From contig CANJNJ010000017.1 in assembly GCA_947474995.1 (NCBI GenBank), forward strand, positions 1 through 50,809: 50,809 nt of DNA, in the 5' to 3' direction. Below the pieces are notes generated by a model, which worked only from the letters and a program-made list of their open reading frames with translations, was not told where the DNA came from and searched no databases. The stretch is from Opitutaceae bacterium (GTDB lineage: Bacteria > Verrucomicrobiota > Verrucomicrobiia > Opitutales > Opitutaceae). The position numbers and the translations under genes are program-made. Below are positions 25,646-33,919 of this stretch, piece by piece (positions within the stretch are counted from its first letter, which is position 1; every line of letters begins with the position of its first letter).

Positions 25646-28414
25646 CTACTTGGTCGTGAACAGGTCGCTCAGGACCACGTTCTCCACGAGGCTGCGGACG
25701 CCGTAGTGGTTCGCCTTGGCCGCCTGGACGATCTGGTCGATCTTTTCCCGGTCGCTGAAGCGAATCGATGCGCCCGTGGCGAAAACGGTCAACTGCCGGG
25801 CAATATTGCGGGCCAGCTGGGCCTCATCCTGCAAGAGCAGCCGCTTGAAATCACGCACGTCGGAAAAGGCCCGGCCATCATTCATCTGTCCGCTGGAATC
25901 AACCGGCATCGCCATGAAGAAGGCGAACGGCCAGCCGTTCTTGCCGAAGCCCGAAACGGGAGCCGTGTTCACCGCCGTGGCGCGATAACGTTCACGCAGG
26001 CCGCCCATCACATCGAAGGCCTCGAGGGCAAAACCGGGCGGGTCGATTTTTCGGTGGCACATGGCGCAGCTTTCGTCCGCGCGATGCTTGTCGAGCTGGG
26101 CGCGGATGGTCGTGGCACCGCGAATATCGGGCTCGACGGCCGGGACCGCCGCGGGAGGCAACGGCAGGTCGTAACCGATAATTCGCTCCATGATCCACTT
26201 GCCGCGCAAAACGGGCGACGTGGTCGTGCCGTTGGCCGTCACCTTGAGCACGCTCGCCTGGGTCATGAGTCCACCGCGCACACTATTCGGCGGGAGCGCG
26301 ACGCGGCGCATCGCGATGCCCTTCACTCCGGCGATGCCGTAGTGCTCTGCCAGGCGGTCGTTCAGGAAGGTGAAGTCCGAATCGACGATCATCTTCGACG
26401 GCAGATTCTGTTTCACCAATTCCGAGAAAAACAGCCGGGTTTCCGCCAGCGCCGCCTCAGTCAGGGAATCATCGAGGTAGTAGTCGTTATAAAGGGTCGT
26501 GGACGGGGTCGTGTCTTCGATCTTCCGGAGTTCGATCCAATAATCCAAAAACGCGTTCACAAACCGGCTCGATTTTTCGTCGGCGAGCATGCGCGCGGTC
26601 TCGGCCTTGAGCACCTCGGGCCGGTGCAGTTCGTTCTTGGCTGCCCGGGCCCGCAATGTCGCGTCGGGTTCGGAATTCCACAGGAACAGCGCCAGCCGCG
26701 TGGCCAGGGCGTTGTCGTCCAGCCGGCCGGGCTTTTCGTCCAAATAGACAAACTTCGGCGACGCGAGCACTGCGGTGTAGCCCGCGAGCATCGAACCGGC
26801 GAAGCCGAGCCCAGCGTCCATTCGCTGCTTGATCAGACCGAGGAAGAGTTGCACGTCGGATTCATCACCCGGTTCGCGGTAAACCCGCTTCATGAACAAC
26901 CGCAGCAGGCGCTCGGAATCGGCCGTCGGATTGCTCGATACGACTTCGATCTTTTCGGTGTCGGGAGGCAGGCCGGCCTGGGCGCCAAAGCCGCCGCCGC
27001 CTTGCGCGCCACGGCCGCGGCCACCGCGGCCGCCGGGCTTGATCGCTTCGACTTCCACGCCGACCTCGCTGACCGCTACTTTTTTCAGGGGCAATTCGCC
27101 GAAGAGCAGGCCGTAACCCGCGTCCGAGGATTCGTCGTAAATCGGTCCTTCGACTTCCATCCAACGGAACGCGACCGCCGGCATGCCGTCTTTCTGCGCG
27201 AGCGGATTAGTGAACCCGCCTTTGAAACCAGTGGGTCGCGAACGGTAGAAACGGGAGGAGTCGGTGACGATGAACTCATTACCCAGCAGCCAGACATCGT
27301 TCACTTCGCGAACGGCCGGTTCGGGCTCGATATCGAAGCCGCCCAGCAGGCGATTGGAGGCGCCGCCTTGGGCGTAGACCGTGATGGGTTCATAACGCCG
27401 GCCCGCCGAGATGTCCTCGAAGTTCGGGCGGAACCAGTAATCGACGCCCGGCTTGCCCGCCTTGTCCTGGCCGTTGGCGTAGACTTGGCCATGACCGCCG
27501 CCACCCACCCACAGGGTGTAGCCGCTGAAACGCAGGCGATAGCGACCGGCGACCGGCGCGCGGAAGCTGCCCCAACGCGAACCAAAACCCGTCACATAGT
27601 TGCTCGAAATCCAGCCCACGGCCTCGTGCTCGCGCGTTGCCGGATCGCTCTCGCCCACGGTGGCCGGCTGCGCGCGGCTCCGGACTTCCGGCTGGGCCTG
27701 ATTATCCAGGACCGGAAACTTCAGGCGATCGGGACCACCGTTAAAAATGGTCGGCGTGAAATTCGTCAGGCCCCCATCCTCGCGGGCGTAGTAGCGCTTC
27801 GTGGTGGTGGGCGGGTGCGTCAACTTCACGCTGATCGCCTGGCGCATGGCGTACTCGGCGGCGCCCATGTAGCGGGCCATGTGGACATAAGAGACATCGA
27901 GCGCGGAGCTCACTTTATTGAACCGAAACGCTTCGCCGTCCTCGGGCAACTGCGCCTGCACCTGAATCCACGGGGTCTGCAGGATATCGCGCAGGGAATT
28001 CTCATACTCGGCGCGATTCAGCCGACGGCGGGTGACCCGGCCGTTGGTGGAGGCGATCTTCTGTTCCGAAGCGACCAGCGTCGTACTCAGGCCCTTGACG
28101 AACGCATTCAGGTCCGTGGCGGCCGGCCGCTTTTTTTCCTTTGGCGGCATTTCCCCGGCCTTAACCCGGTCATGCACCTTGACCCACGAGGAGAAGCTCG
28201 CCGAGTCCGTCGGGTCGTAGGTCAGCGAGGTGAGATCAAGCCCACCCTCACGGTCCACATCATTGTGGCAGGTGGAGCAATAGCGGTCGGTAAAGTCCGA
28301 CAACGCGGGGTCGAGGGCCGCGACGATACGGGTCGGCATCGAGACCAAGAGCGTGACGGCCGACGCGAACAAGGCGGCACGGGCGGAAGGCATGAGGGAA
28401 ACAGGGACTTTCAT
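25646..28414 (-). CDS. DUF1587/1592/1588/1585 heme protein, copy 2
   Basis: A 922-residue paralogue of the heme protein at 22137-25109 with the same domain order. The signal-like segment ARAALFASAVTLLVSMPTRIVAA is followed by heme motif CSTCH (Cys46, Cys49, His50). Next come RRLNRAEYENSLRDIL (DUF1587), PKFVYLDEKPGRLDDNALATRLALFLWNSEPD (DUF1592), FTFLNDRLAEHYGIAGV (DUF1588) and a C-terminal CAMCH (Cys783, Cys786, His787) before the DUF1585 end. It has a shorter Gly-rich insert (GGRGGRGRGAQGGGGFG). It lacks its own adjacent DUF1552 gene, so both copies may share the one downstream. The tandem arrangement suggests duplication in this lineage. The function is unknown beyond heme binding and export. 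Confidence 0.92.
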   Translation of the reverse strand: MKVPVSLMPSARAALFASAVTLLVSMPTRIVAALDPALSDFTDRYCSTCHNDVDREGGLDLTSLTYDPTDSASFSSWVKVHDRVKAGEMPPKEKKRPAATDLNAFVKGLSTTLVASEQKIASTNGRVTRRRLNRAEYENSLRDILQTPWIQVQAQLPEDGEAFRFNKVSSALDVSYVHMARYMGAAEYAMRQAISVKLTHPPTTTKRYYAREDGGLTNFTPTIFNGGPDRLKFPVLDNQAQPEVRSRAQPATVGESDPATREHEAVGWISSNYVTGFGSRWGSFRAPVAGRYRLRFSGYTLWVGGGGHGQVYANGQDKAGKPGVDYWFRPNFEDISAGRRYEPITVYAQGGASNRLLGGFDIEPEPAVREVNDVWLLGNEFIVTDSSRFYRSRPTGFKGGFTNPLAQKDGMPAVAFRWMEVEGPIYDESSDAGYGLLFGELPLKKVAVSEVGVEVEAIKPGGRGGRGRGAQGGGGFGAQAGLPPDTEKIEVVSSNPTADSERLLRLFMKRVYREPGDESDVQLFLGLIKQRMDAGLGFAGSMLAGYTAVLASPKFVYLDEKPGRLDDNALATRLALFLWNSEPDATLRARAAKNELHRPEVLKAETARMLADEKSSRFVNAFLDYWIELRKIEDTTPSTTLYNDYYLDDSLTEAALAETRLFFSELVKQNLPSKMIVDSDFTFLNDRLAEHYGIAGVKGIAMRRVALPPNSVRGGLMTQASVLKVTANGTTTSPVLRGKWIMERIIGYDLPLPPAAVPAVEPDIRGATTIRAQLDKHRADESCAMCHRKIDPPGFALEAFDVMGGLRERYRATAVNTAPVSGFGKNGWPFAFFMAMPVDSSGQMNDGRAFSDVRDFKRLLLQDEAQLARNIARQLTVFATGASIRFSDREKIDQIVQAAKANHYGVRSLVENVVLSDLFTTK

Positions 28415-28714
28415 GGGATGTAGAACGCTACGGGAACAGGACGTCTAAGAGGGGAAAAGGGTGTAATCGGTCGCGAAATTCCGTGGATTTAGCCGGAACG
28501 TCAACTGCAAGGTTCGTTGTCATAGGACTCTTCCCTTCCTCCGCCGCCTCAGACGATAAAGATCCGAGGCCTTCTCTCCCGGTTTGGTCCGCGGCAAATG
28601 CCGTTTGCCATGTGCCGGGCCTTGCGCATTAAGGAGATCCTGAAATGCGCGGTTCGCGGCGGCGGAACTTCTGCCACCGGATGATCTGAACTCCACCTAG
28701 GTAGGATTCCACCG
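28415..28714. promoter_or_regulatory. Divergent intergenic region, probable promoters
   Basis: Exactly 300 bases separate two divergent starts (heme protein copy 2 to the left, alginate-lyase-like gene to the right), so promoters for both are expected here. I see no clear sigma-70 pair, riboswitch or repeat. ACCTAGGTAGGA lies just before the right-hand ATG and its TAGGA may serve as ribosome-binding site, about nine bases away. Confidence 0.45.
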
Positions 28715-29974
28715 ATGAAACTTATCATGAGTCGGGTATTCCAAGTCCCGAACCTCCGTCCGGTTCTTCTTTCGGTCGCTTTGCTCTTGGCGGGAGCAAC
28801 CGGGAGGTTGGACGCCGCCGGCCAACCATCCGCCGCGCCCGCCCTTTTGCTCGGGCAAGGCGATCAACTCGCCCGGGTTAAAGTCGTTCTCGCGGCGGGC
28901 CGCCCGGCGTTGGTCAACGCCTTGGACAAGTTGAAAGTAATCTCTGAGGCCGCCCTCAAGAAACCGATTGGCAGTGTAGTCGAAGGCGACCTGCCACCCG
29001 GTGGCGACGTCCACGACTATTACAGCCTGAGTCCGTACTGGTGGCCGGATCCGGCCAAACCGGACGGCCTGCCCTATATCTGGAAGGACGGACAGGAAAA
29101 CCCCGACCGCAAGAAATCCGATATCACCCGTTTCGACGCCATGATCGAAGCCGTCACCGCCGAGGTGCCGGCCTGGTATTTTGCCGGCGATGGGCGGTAC
29201 GCCGAGAATGCCGTGCAACGCCTGCGCACCTGGTTTATCGAACCCGCAACGCGGATGAACCCCAACTTCCGTTACGGGCAGAAGCGCCGGGGCCACGACT
29301 ACAACAGCAACGCCGGCATCATCGAATCATCGCATCTGCTCTGGCTCGTAGACTGCGCGATCTTGCTCGAATCTTATCCTGGATGGACCGCGAAGGATGC
29401 CGAGGGTCTGCGCCGCTGGTTTGGGAATTTCTCGACGTGGCTGGTGGAAAGTCCGGAGGGTTGCGAAGAGGCGATGGCGCCCAACAACCACGGCACCTGG
29501 TCCAACGCCCAGGTCATCCTCTTTTCCCTCTACAGCGGCAATCCAGAGCGCGCCCGGGCCCACCTCGAAAAGATGCCCGCCCGCATTTACGCCCAAGTTT
29601 TCATGGATGGGCGCCAGCCGCAGGAACTGATTCGGACGCGTTCGTTGCACTACAGCGATTTCAACAACCGGGCGCTCGTTTACGTGGCCCGCCTCGGCCG
29701 GCATCTCGGCGTTGATCTCTTTGCTTTTCGCAGCACCGAGGGCCGCAGTATCCGGCTCTCACTGGAATATAACGCCCCCTACGTGCTGGGGAAGAAGCCG
29801 TGGCCCGGAGAGCAGATCCTTTCCCTTTCGTATAACGAAATCGCCGAGACCTATTGGCGCGCAGCCATCGGCTTTCCGGATCGGGAATTCGCCAACGTGG
29901 TGCACCAGTTGCCCAACGGGGCGAGCCCCCGTCCCATTGTGCAGCTACTCGATCCGCTGCCTCCCGGTTGGTAA
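28715..29974 (+). CDS. Alginate-lyase-family polysaccharide lyase, exported
   Basis: A 419-residue exported protein of the alginate lyase fold (Pfam Alginate_lyase, an alpha/alpha toroid; PL5-like, possibly PL38-like). These enzymes break uronic-acid glycans by beta-elimination. The N-terminus has a signal peptide (RPVLLSVALLLAGATGRLDAA). Family blocks are DYYSLSPYWWPDP (101-113), YGQKRRGHDYNSNAGIIES and NNHGTW (257-262). RTRSLHYSDFNNRAL (307-321) follows. By analogy with the A1-III lyase, His259 and Tyr313 are the catalytic pair. The ATG at 28715 is used; a second ATG five codons on is also possible. The substrate could be alginate, glucuronan or another uronate polymer. It is convergent with the amidohydrolase gene, 29 bp apart. 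Confidence 0.87.
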   Translation: MKLIMSRVFQVPNLRPVLLSVALLLAGATGRLDAAGQPSAAPALLLGQGDQLARVKVVLAAGRPALVNALDKLKVISEAALKKPIGSVVEGDLPPGGDVHDYYSLSPYWWPDPAKPDGLPYIWKDGQENPDRKKSDITRFDAMIEAVTAEVPAWYFAGDGRYAENAVQRLRTWFIEPATRMNPNFRYGQKRRGHDYNSNAGIIESSHLLWLVDCAILLESYPGWTAKDAEGLRRWFGNFSTWLVESPEGCEEAMAPNNHGTWSNAQVILFSLYSGNPERARAHLEKMPARIYAQVFMDGRQPQELIRTRSLHYSDFNNRALVYVARLGRHLGVDLFAFRSTEGRSIRLSLEYNAPYVLGKKPWPGEQILSLSYNEIAETYWRAAIGFPDREFANVVHQLPNGASPRPIVQLLDPLPPGW

Positions 29975-30003
29975 CGCTTTCGCCCGCGCCCGGTGCGGGA
30001 AGA

Positions 30004-31014
30004 TCAGGCGATCTTTAGGTTAAACATCTTCGCCGCGTTGGTCAGGTAAATCTTCTGCTGCACCTCCGGGCTCAATTGGAGAAAATTGAGCGCCACGAGT
30101 TTGATCGCCAACCAGCAGGTCGGCATGCCGCCCTGCGAGCAGGTGCAATCCGAACCAAACATAATCTTGTCCTGGTGGCGGGTGACAAAATCCTTCGCGA
30201 AATCCGGATCGCGCATCAGCGCCGTGTTGCCGGACTGGGCCGAAAGATCGCAATGAAGATTCGGATAACGCCCAAGCCAGAGGTCCGTAAGCCCACCCGG
30301 CGTGACCCGACCGCGCGGGTAATTGCCCTTCGTGGGGTCGTAATTCTTGTCGATGGAGCCCCACCAATCGATGGCGTGGCCGATGAACGTCACCGTCGGA
30401 TATTTTTCGATGACTTTGTAGAAGTCGCCGTAGACGCCCTTCGGGAAGGCCGACTGCTCGAAATGAAACAGGATCGGCACCTTGTAATCGCGGGCCATGT
30501 CGAGGATCGACCACGAGAAGGGGATATCGCCCTCCCAACGGTGCTCGCCGATCCCGCGCGCGCCGTTCTTCAGCGACTTCTCGACCGCCGCCGCGCGATC
30601 GCCGGCCGGCGCCATGGCGGACGCAAAGCGCACATAACGCCCCGGCTCCTGCTTCATGAATTCGTACTCGTAGTCGTTGCCGCCCAGGATGACGCCGCCG
30701 ATGGCGTTGACCGCCTTTTGGTGGGCGAGAAACTGCGCTTCGGTTCGTCCTCCGAAGCCTTTCTTGCCCGCCCCGGCCGCGCGCATGGCGTCAGACCCCT
30801 GATGGACGTGAATGTCGATCAACGGATGCGTCGGACCGCCGCCATTGGTTGCGCCAGGAGCCCGGCCACCTTTTTTCAGCGCCGGCGCGGCGTCCTGCGC
30901 GTGGAGCGACGGAACCGTCGCGGCCACGGCGGCTAGCGAGGCGACGGTGAGAAAATCACGCCGCGACATGCCGGGGCGTTGGTGTTCACAGTTCGAAGAG
31001 CAGATGTGATGCAT
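30004..31014 (-). CDS. Tat-exported amidohydrolase (Amidohydro_2 type)
   Basis: A 336-residue TIM-barrel metal-dependent hydrolase or decarboxylase of the amidohydrolase-2 group. MSRRDFLTVASLAAVAATVPSLHAQ (16-40) is a twin-arginine signal. The mature enzyme starts with the metal motif LIDIHVHQGS (His69, His71). It continues with FHFEQSAF (a barrel-strand His), FIGHAIDWW (another metal His) and KIMFGSDC with the usual Asp. Before the Tat motif there is an odd 15-residue extension with HHICSSNCEH, containing two Cys; if translation starts at ATG 30969 this is absent. It is on the same strand as, and 161 bp after, the PQQ dehydrogenase, so it may be the last gene of that unit. The substrate is unknown. 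Confidence 0.85.
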   Translation of the reverse strand: MHHICSSNCEHQRPGMSRRDFLTVASLAAVAATVPSLHAQDAAPALKKGGRAPGATNGGGPTHPLIDIHVHQGSDAMRAAGAGKKGFGGRTEAQFLAHQKAVNAIGGVILGGNDYEYEFMKQEPGRYVRFASAMAPAGDRAAAVEKSLKNGARGIGEHRWEGDIPFSWSILDMARDYKVPILFHFEQSAFPKGVYGDFYKVIEKYPTVTFIGHAIDWWGSIDKNYDPTKGNYPRGRVTPGGLTDLWLGRYPNLHCDLSAQSGNTALMRDPDFAKDFVTRHQDKIMFGSDCTCSQGGMPTCWLAIKLVALNFLQLSPEVQQKIYLTNAAKMFNLKIA

Positions 31015-31175
31015 GGAAGCAGAAATTTTTTGGGTGCGGGTTGGGTTTCAGGCAAGACGGACAACGACCAGGAAAGGTCCGGCAGAGGTGAATTCGCGTT
31101 AGGCCGGCCTCGACGGAGCTCGGCCCTCCATTATTGGGATCGGACTTCGACTCCCAACTCTCAACTCAGCTTAGC

Positions 31176-32807
31176 TCACTGCCGCAGCGCGTACGCAAAG
31201 AGCGTGCTGCCCGCCGCGATCGCGATGTATTGCCGGCCGCCGACTGAGTAACTGATCGGACCCGCCGCGACACCGCCGCCGACGTTGGTTTTCCAAAGCA
31301 AGGCGCCCGTGCGCGCGTCGAGGGCAAAGAAATAGCCTTCGCGTCCGCCGCTGAACAGCAGGTCGGAACCGGTCGTGAGAATCCCTGCATCCGTCACATC
31401 CGCCATCTTGAATTCCCATTTCCGTTCGCCCGTCAGCGGATCAATCGCCCGCACCGCGCCATGCCCGTCGGCCTCGTTGCGAGTGTTCACCTGGGGAAAG
31501 CGCAACGAGGGCACTTCCGAACGCGGCGCGCCCCCGGTGAAGGAGCGGCCTTCCTCGTAGTTCACCGGCAGTTTGACGAACGTCGTGGAATACTTGGCCC
31601 AGCTCGAAACGTAGAACAGCCCGGTGCGCGGACTATACGACGGCGAATACCAGTTGGTACCGCCCTGGACGCCGGGGAAAACATTCACGCCTTCGCGGGT
31701 CGGTTCCTTGCCCGCGACTTTGACCGGCCGGCCCGTCTCGTCGATCCCGCTCGCCCAGGTCACTTCGACGAAGGGCTTGCCGAGAAGAAATTGGCCCGTG
31801 GTGCGATCGAGCACGTAGAAAAATCCATTGCGGTTACCCCACATCATGACCTTCCGCGGCTTGCCCTGCCACAGGATGTCGGCGAGGACAGGAACCTGCG
31901 TGGAGTCGTAGTCCCAATCGTCGTGCGGCGTGAATTGGTAGTGCCATTTGATTTGGCCCGTGTCCGCGTCGAGCGCCACCACGCAGTCGCTGTAGAGATT
32001 ATCGCCCGTGCGCTGGTCGCTGTTCCAATCCGGCCCCGGATTGCCGATGCCCCAAAAGGTCAGGTTGGTTTCCGGATCATAGGAACCGGTCACCCAGATC
32101 GACGCGCCCCCATGTTTCCAGGCATCGCTGCCAGCCGGCCAGGTTTCGTGGCCGGGCTCACCCGGGCCGGGAATCGTATAAAAGCGCCAGGCTTCCTTGC
32201 CCGTGTTGACGTCAAGGGCGGCGATGAAACCGCGGATCCCGTATTCGCCGCCCGCGGTGCCGATGATAACCTTATCCTTCACGATGAGCGGCGCCACGGT
32301 CATGGCGTAGCCGGACTCCGGTTTCGCGACTTCCACGTTCCACTTGAGTCCGCCGCTTTTCGTATCGATGGCGATCAGATGCGCGTCGATGGTCGCCATG
32401 AACAGCGTGTCGCCGAGAATCGCGAGGCCCCGGTTCACCCGCCCGCAGCAGGGTCGGGCCGAGGGCGACGGGCGATAGGCATAGATCCAAAAAATCCGCC
32501 CCGTCACGGCGTCGAGGGCCACGACGTCGTTCGGCGCCTGGACGGTGTACATGATTCCGTCGACCACCAGCGGCGTGGCCTCGAACTTCTCGAGCGACCG
32601 CGCCTGGAAGGCCCACTGCTGTTCCAGATTTTTCACGTTGTCCGGCGCAACCTGACTGAGCGGGCTGTACCGGTGACTGAGCGTGGAACCCGAGTACGTC
32701 AGCCAGTTTTGCGGTTCCTGCTGGGCGCGAAGAATCCGGTCGAAGGTTACGTCCGCCGCGAACGCGCCGGAACCAAGCAGGAGGAATAACAGGGAGCGGG
32801 TCATCAT
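31176..32807 (-). CDS. PQQ-dependent dehydrogenase, predicted lanthanide type
   Basis: A 543-residue periplasmic quinoprotein of the methanol/ethanol dehydrogenase family, oxidising an alcohol or aldehyde and passing electrons to a cytochrome c. MMTRSLLFLLLGSGAFA is a signal peptide. Propeller blades carry the family marks: the vicinal pair Cys120-Cys121 (RPCCGRVNRG), the metal Glu in TAGGEYGIRGF (Glu188), GNPGPDWN (Asn256) and the catalytic WDYDS. Asp299 is the expected base, and Asp301, two residues on, is the position that is Asp in lanthanide enzymes (XoxF, PedH) and Ala/Ser/Thr in calcium enzymes. It has no heme of its own. The start ATG overlaps the cytochrome stop by 4 bp, showing translational coupling. 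The longer frame to 33206 is an extension into the cytochrome gene and is rejected. Confidence 0.93.
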   Translation of the reverse strand: MMTRSLLFLLLGSGAFAADVTFDRILRAQQEPQNWLTYSGSTLSHRYSPLSQVAPDNVKNLEQQWAFQARSLEKFEATPLVVDGIMYTVQAPNDVVALDAVTGRIFWIYAYRPSPSARPCCGRVNRGLAILGDTLFMATIDAHLIAIDTKSGGLKWNVEVAKPESGYAMTVAPLIVKDKVIIGTAGGEYGIRGFIAALDVNTGKEAWRFYTIPGPGEPGHETWPAGSDAWKHGGASIWVTGSYDPETNLTFWGIGNPGPDWNSDQRTGDNLYSDCVVALDADTGQIKWHYQFTPHDDWDYDSTQVPVLADILWQGKPRKVMMWGNRNGFFYVLDRTTGQFLLGKPFVEVTWASGIDETGRPVKVAGKEPTREGVNVFPGVQGGTNWYSPSYSPRTGLFYVSSWAKYSTTFVKLPVNYEEGRSFTGGAPRSEVPSLRFPQVNTRNEADGHGAVRAIDPLTGERKWEFKMADVTDAGILTTGSDLLFSGGREGYFFALDARTGALLWKTNVGGGVAAGPISYSVGGRQYIAIAAGSTLFAYALRQ

Positions 32808-33574
32808 GGGGCGTCGAGTCCTTTCAAGGAAGAGAGATAGCTGACGAGATCGGCCAGTTCCTGGGGCTTCAGCTTTTCCCGATACGATGGCATCGGGGAC
32901 TTGGCGACGAATCCGTACGCCCGAAGGTCGGACTTCGGGAACGATGCGAGGCGACCATCGGCATCGAGGAGCTGCACGCTGAAGGCATCCTGATTCAGCA
33001 GCGTCCCCGTGACGGTGACTCCGGCCCGGGTCGTGGCTTGGAACGGCCGACTGCCCGCCAGCACTTCCGCATCCGGATCCAACAGCGAACGTTCCAGCTC
33101 CGTCGCGCGACGGATGGCACCGATTTCGGTGAGGTCGGGAGCCTGCCGCGATCCAACCCCTTTCACCCGATGGCACGTGGCGCAGTCGCTCTTGGTTTGA
33201 TACCACGCCTTGCCCCGGGCGCCGTCGCCCACCAGCGCTCCGGGTCGAACTTTGTCCGCCGCCATCGACCGCAGGTAGGCCACGATGATCGAGGCCTGGA
33301 ATTCATTGAAGTTATTCGGCGGCATCGGGGTGCCCGGGATGCCGGTCCGGATGACATTGACGATATCGGCATCCGTCACGACCCGTTTGAAAATCCCGTG
33401 GCCCAAGTCCACGCCGGGGATAAAATTTCCGTCCGGCCCGTGACAGAGGGTGCAGGTGTTCCGGAAGAGCCGGCCACCGTCCTCGACGTCGGCCGGCGTA
33501 TAGCTGTGTTGGGCCAGCAGAGGCACCAGCGAGAGGGTGCTCGCCAGGATCAGGAGATAAAGTTTCTGCCACAT
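32804..33574 (-). CDS. Diheme cytochrome c, partner of the PQQ dehydrogenase
   Basis: A 256-residue exported diheme cytochrome that probably takes electrons from the dehydrogenase encoded next. LYLLILASTLSLVPLLAQ is a signal peptide. The first heme motif is CTLCH (Cys41, Cys44, His45) with Met84 in GTPMPPNNF as likely axial ligand. The second is CATCH (Cys131, Cys134, His135). Between it and the C-terminal KSPMPSYREKL (Met228) is a beta-rich insertion (FQATTRAGVTVTGTLLNQDAFSVQLLDADGRLASFPKSDL) often seen in PVC-type cytochromes. The C-terminus is helical (ADLVSYLSSLKG). ATG 33574 gives a full signal peptide. Its TGA shares bases with the next ATG (ATGA), so the two are co-translated. Confidence 0.93.
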   Translation of the reverse strand: MWQKLYLLILASTLSLVPLLAQHSYTPADVEDGGRLFRNTCTLCHGPDGNFIPGVDLGHGIFKRVVTDADIVNVIRTGIPGTPMPPNNFNEFQASIIVAYLRSMAADKVRPGALVGDGARGKAWYQTKSDCATCHRVKGVGSRQAPDLTEIGAIRRATELERSLLDPDAEVLAGSRPFQATTRAGVTVTGTLLNQDAFSVQLLDADGRLASFPKSDLRAYGFVAKSPMPSYREKLKPQELADLVSYLSSLKGLDAP

Positions 33575-33919
33575 AAATCGGATGAGCCGTGGTTAGACCA
33601 GAAGGTTTGACGCTGGTTGGGGTACCGGCACGGGCGAACCAAACTTCAGGCCCAATCTCCGTCAAGCGGCGAGTTGGAAGGCGGCCGAGACAATCTCCCG
33701 GGCTCGCGTCGATCGCCGACCCGATCCCGCAACCAACGGGGAGGGCCGAGCGCCGCCGCGGCCGGCCCTGGCCGTAACGATGCCAGAGAAGGTGCCGCCC
33801 GTTGTCCCCAACGGGCTGACTGGAGCGTGCGCCGTTCAAAACCCGATGAGGACATCGGGTTCCACCGTTCAAGGGATTCGTTCTCGGAGCGAGAACCCAC
33901 TCCGACTGCAGGGATACGG
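33575..33919 (-). promoter_or_regulatory. Leader with three successive hairpins
   Basis: A 345-base gene-free stretch between the EamA stop and the cytochrome start, both on the minus strand. Three short inverted repeats follow one another: CCCGTT/AACGGG (33798-33815), AACCCGAT/ATCGGGTT (33840-33861) and GTTCTC/GAGAAC (33880-33896). They may be terminators of the EamA gene without U-tracts, or part of a structured leader of the cytochrome/PQQ operon. I cannot assign a known riboswitch class. Confidence 0.4.

Noticed and set aside
25487-28423. A 978-codon plus-strand frame
   Set aside because: Antisense to heme protein copy 2, whose CxxCH motifs and DUF1592 blocks are clear.
32808-33206. N-terminal extension of the PQQ dehydrogenase frame
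   Set aside because: It overlaps the cytochrome gene in another frame and the signal peptide starts at 32807.
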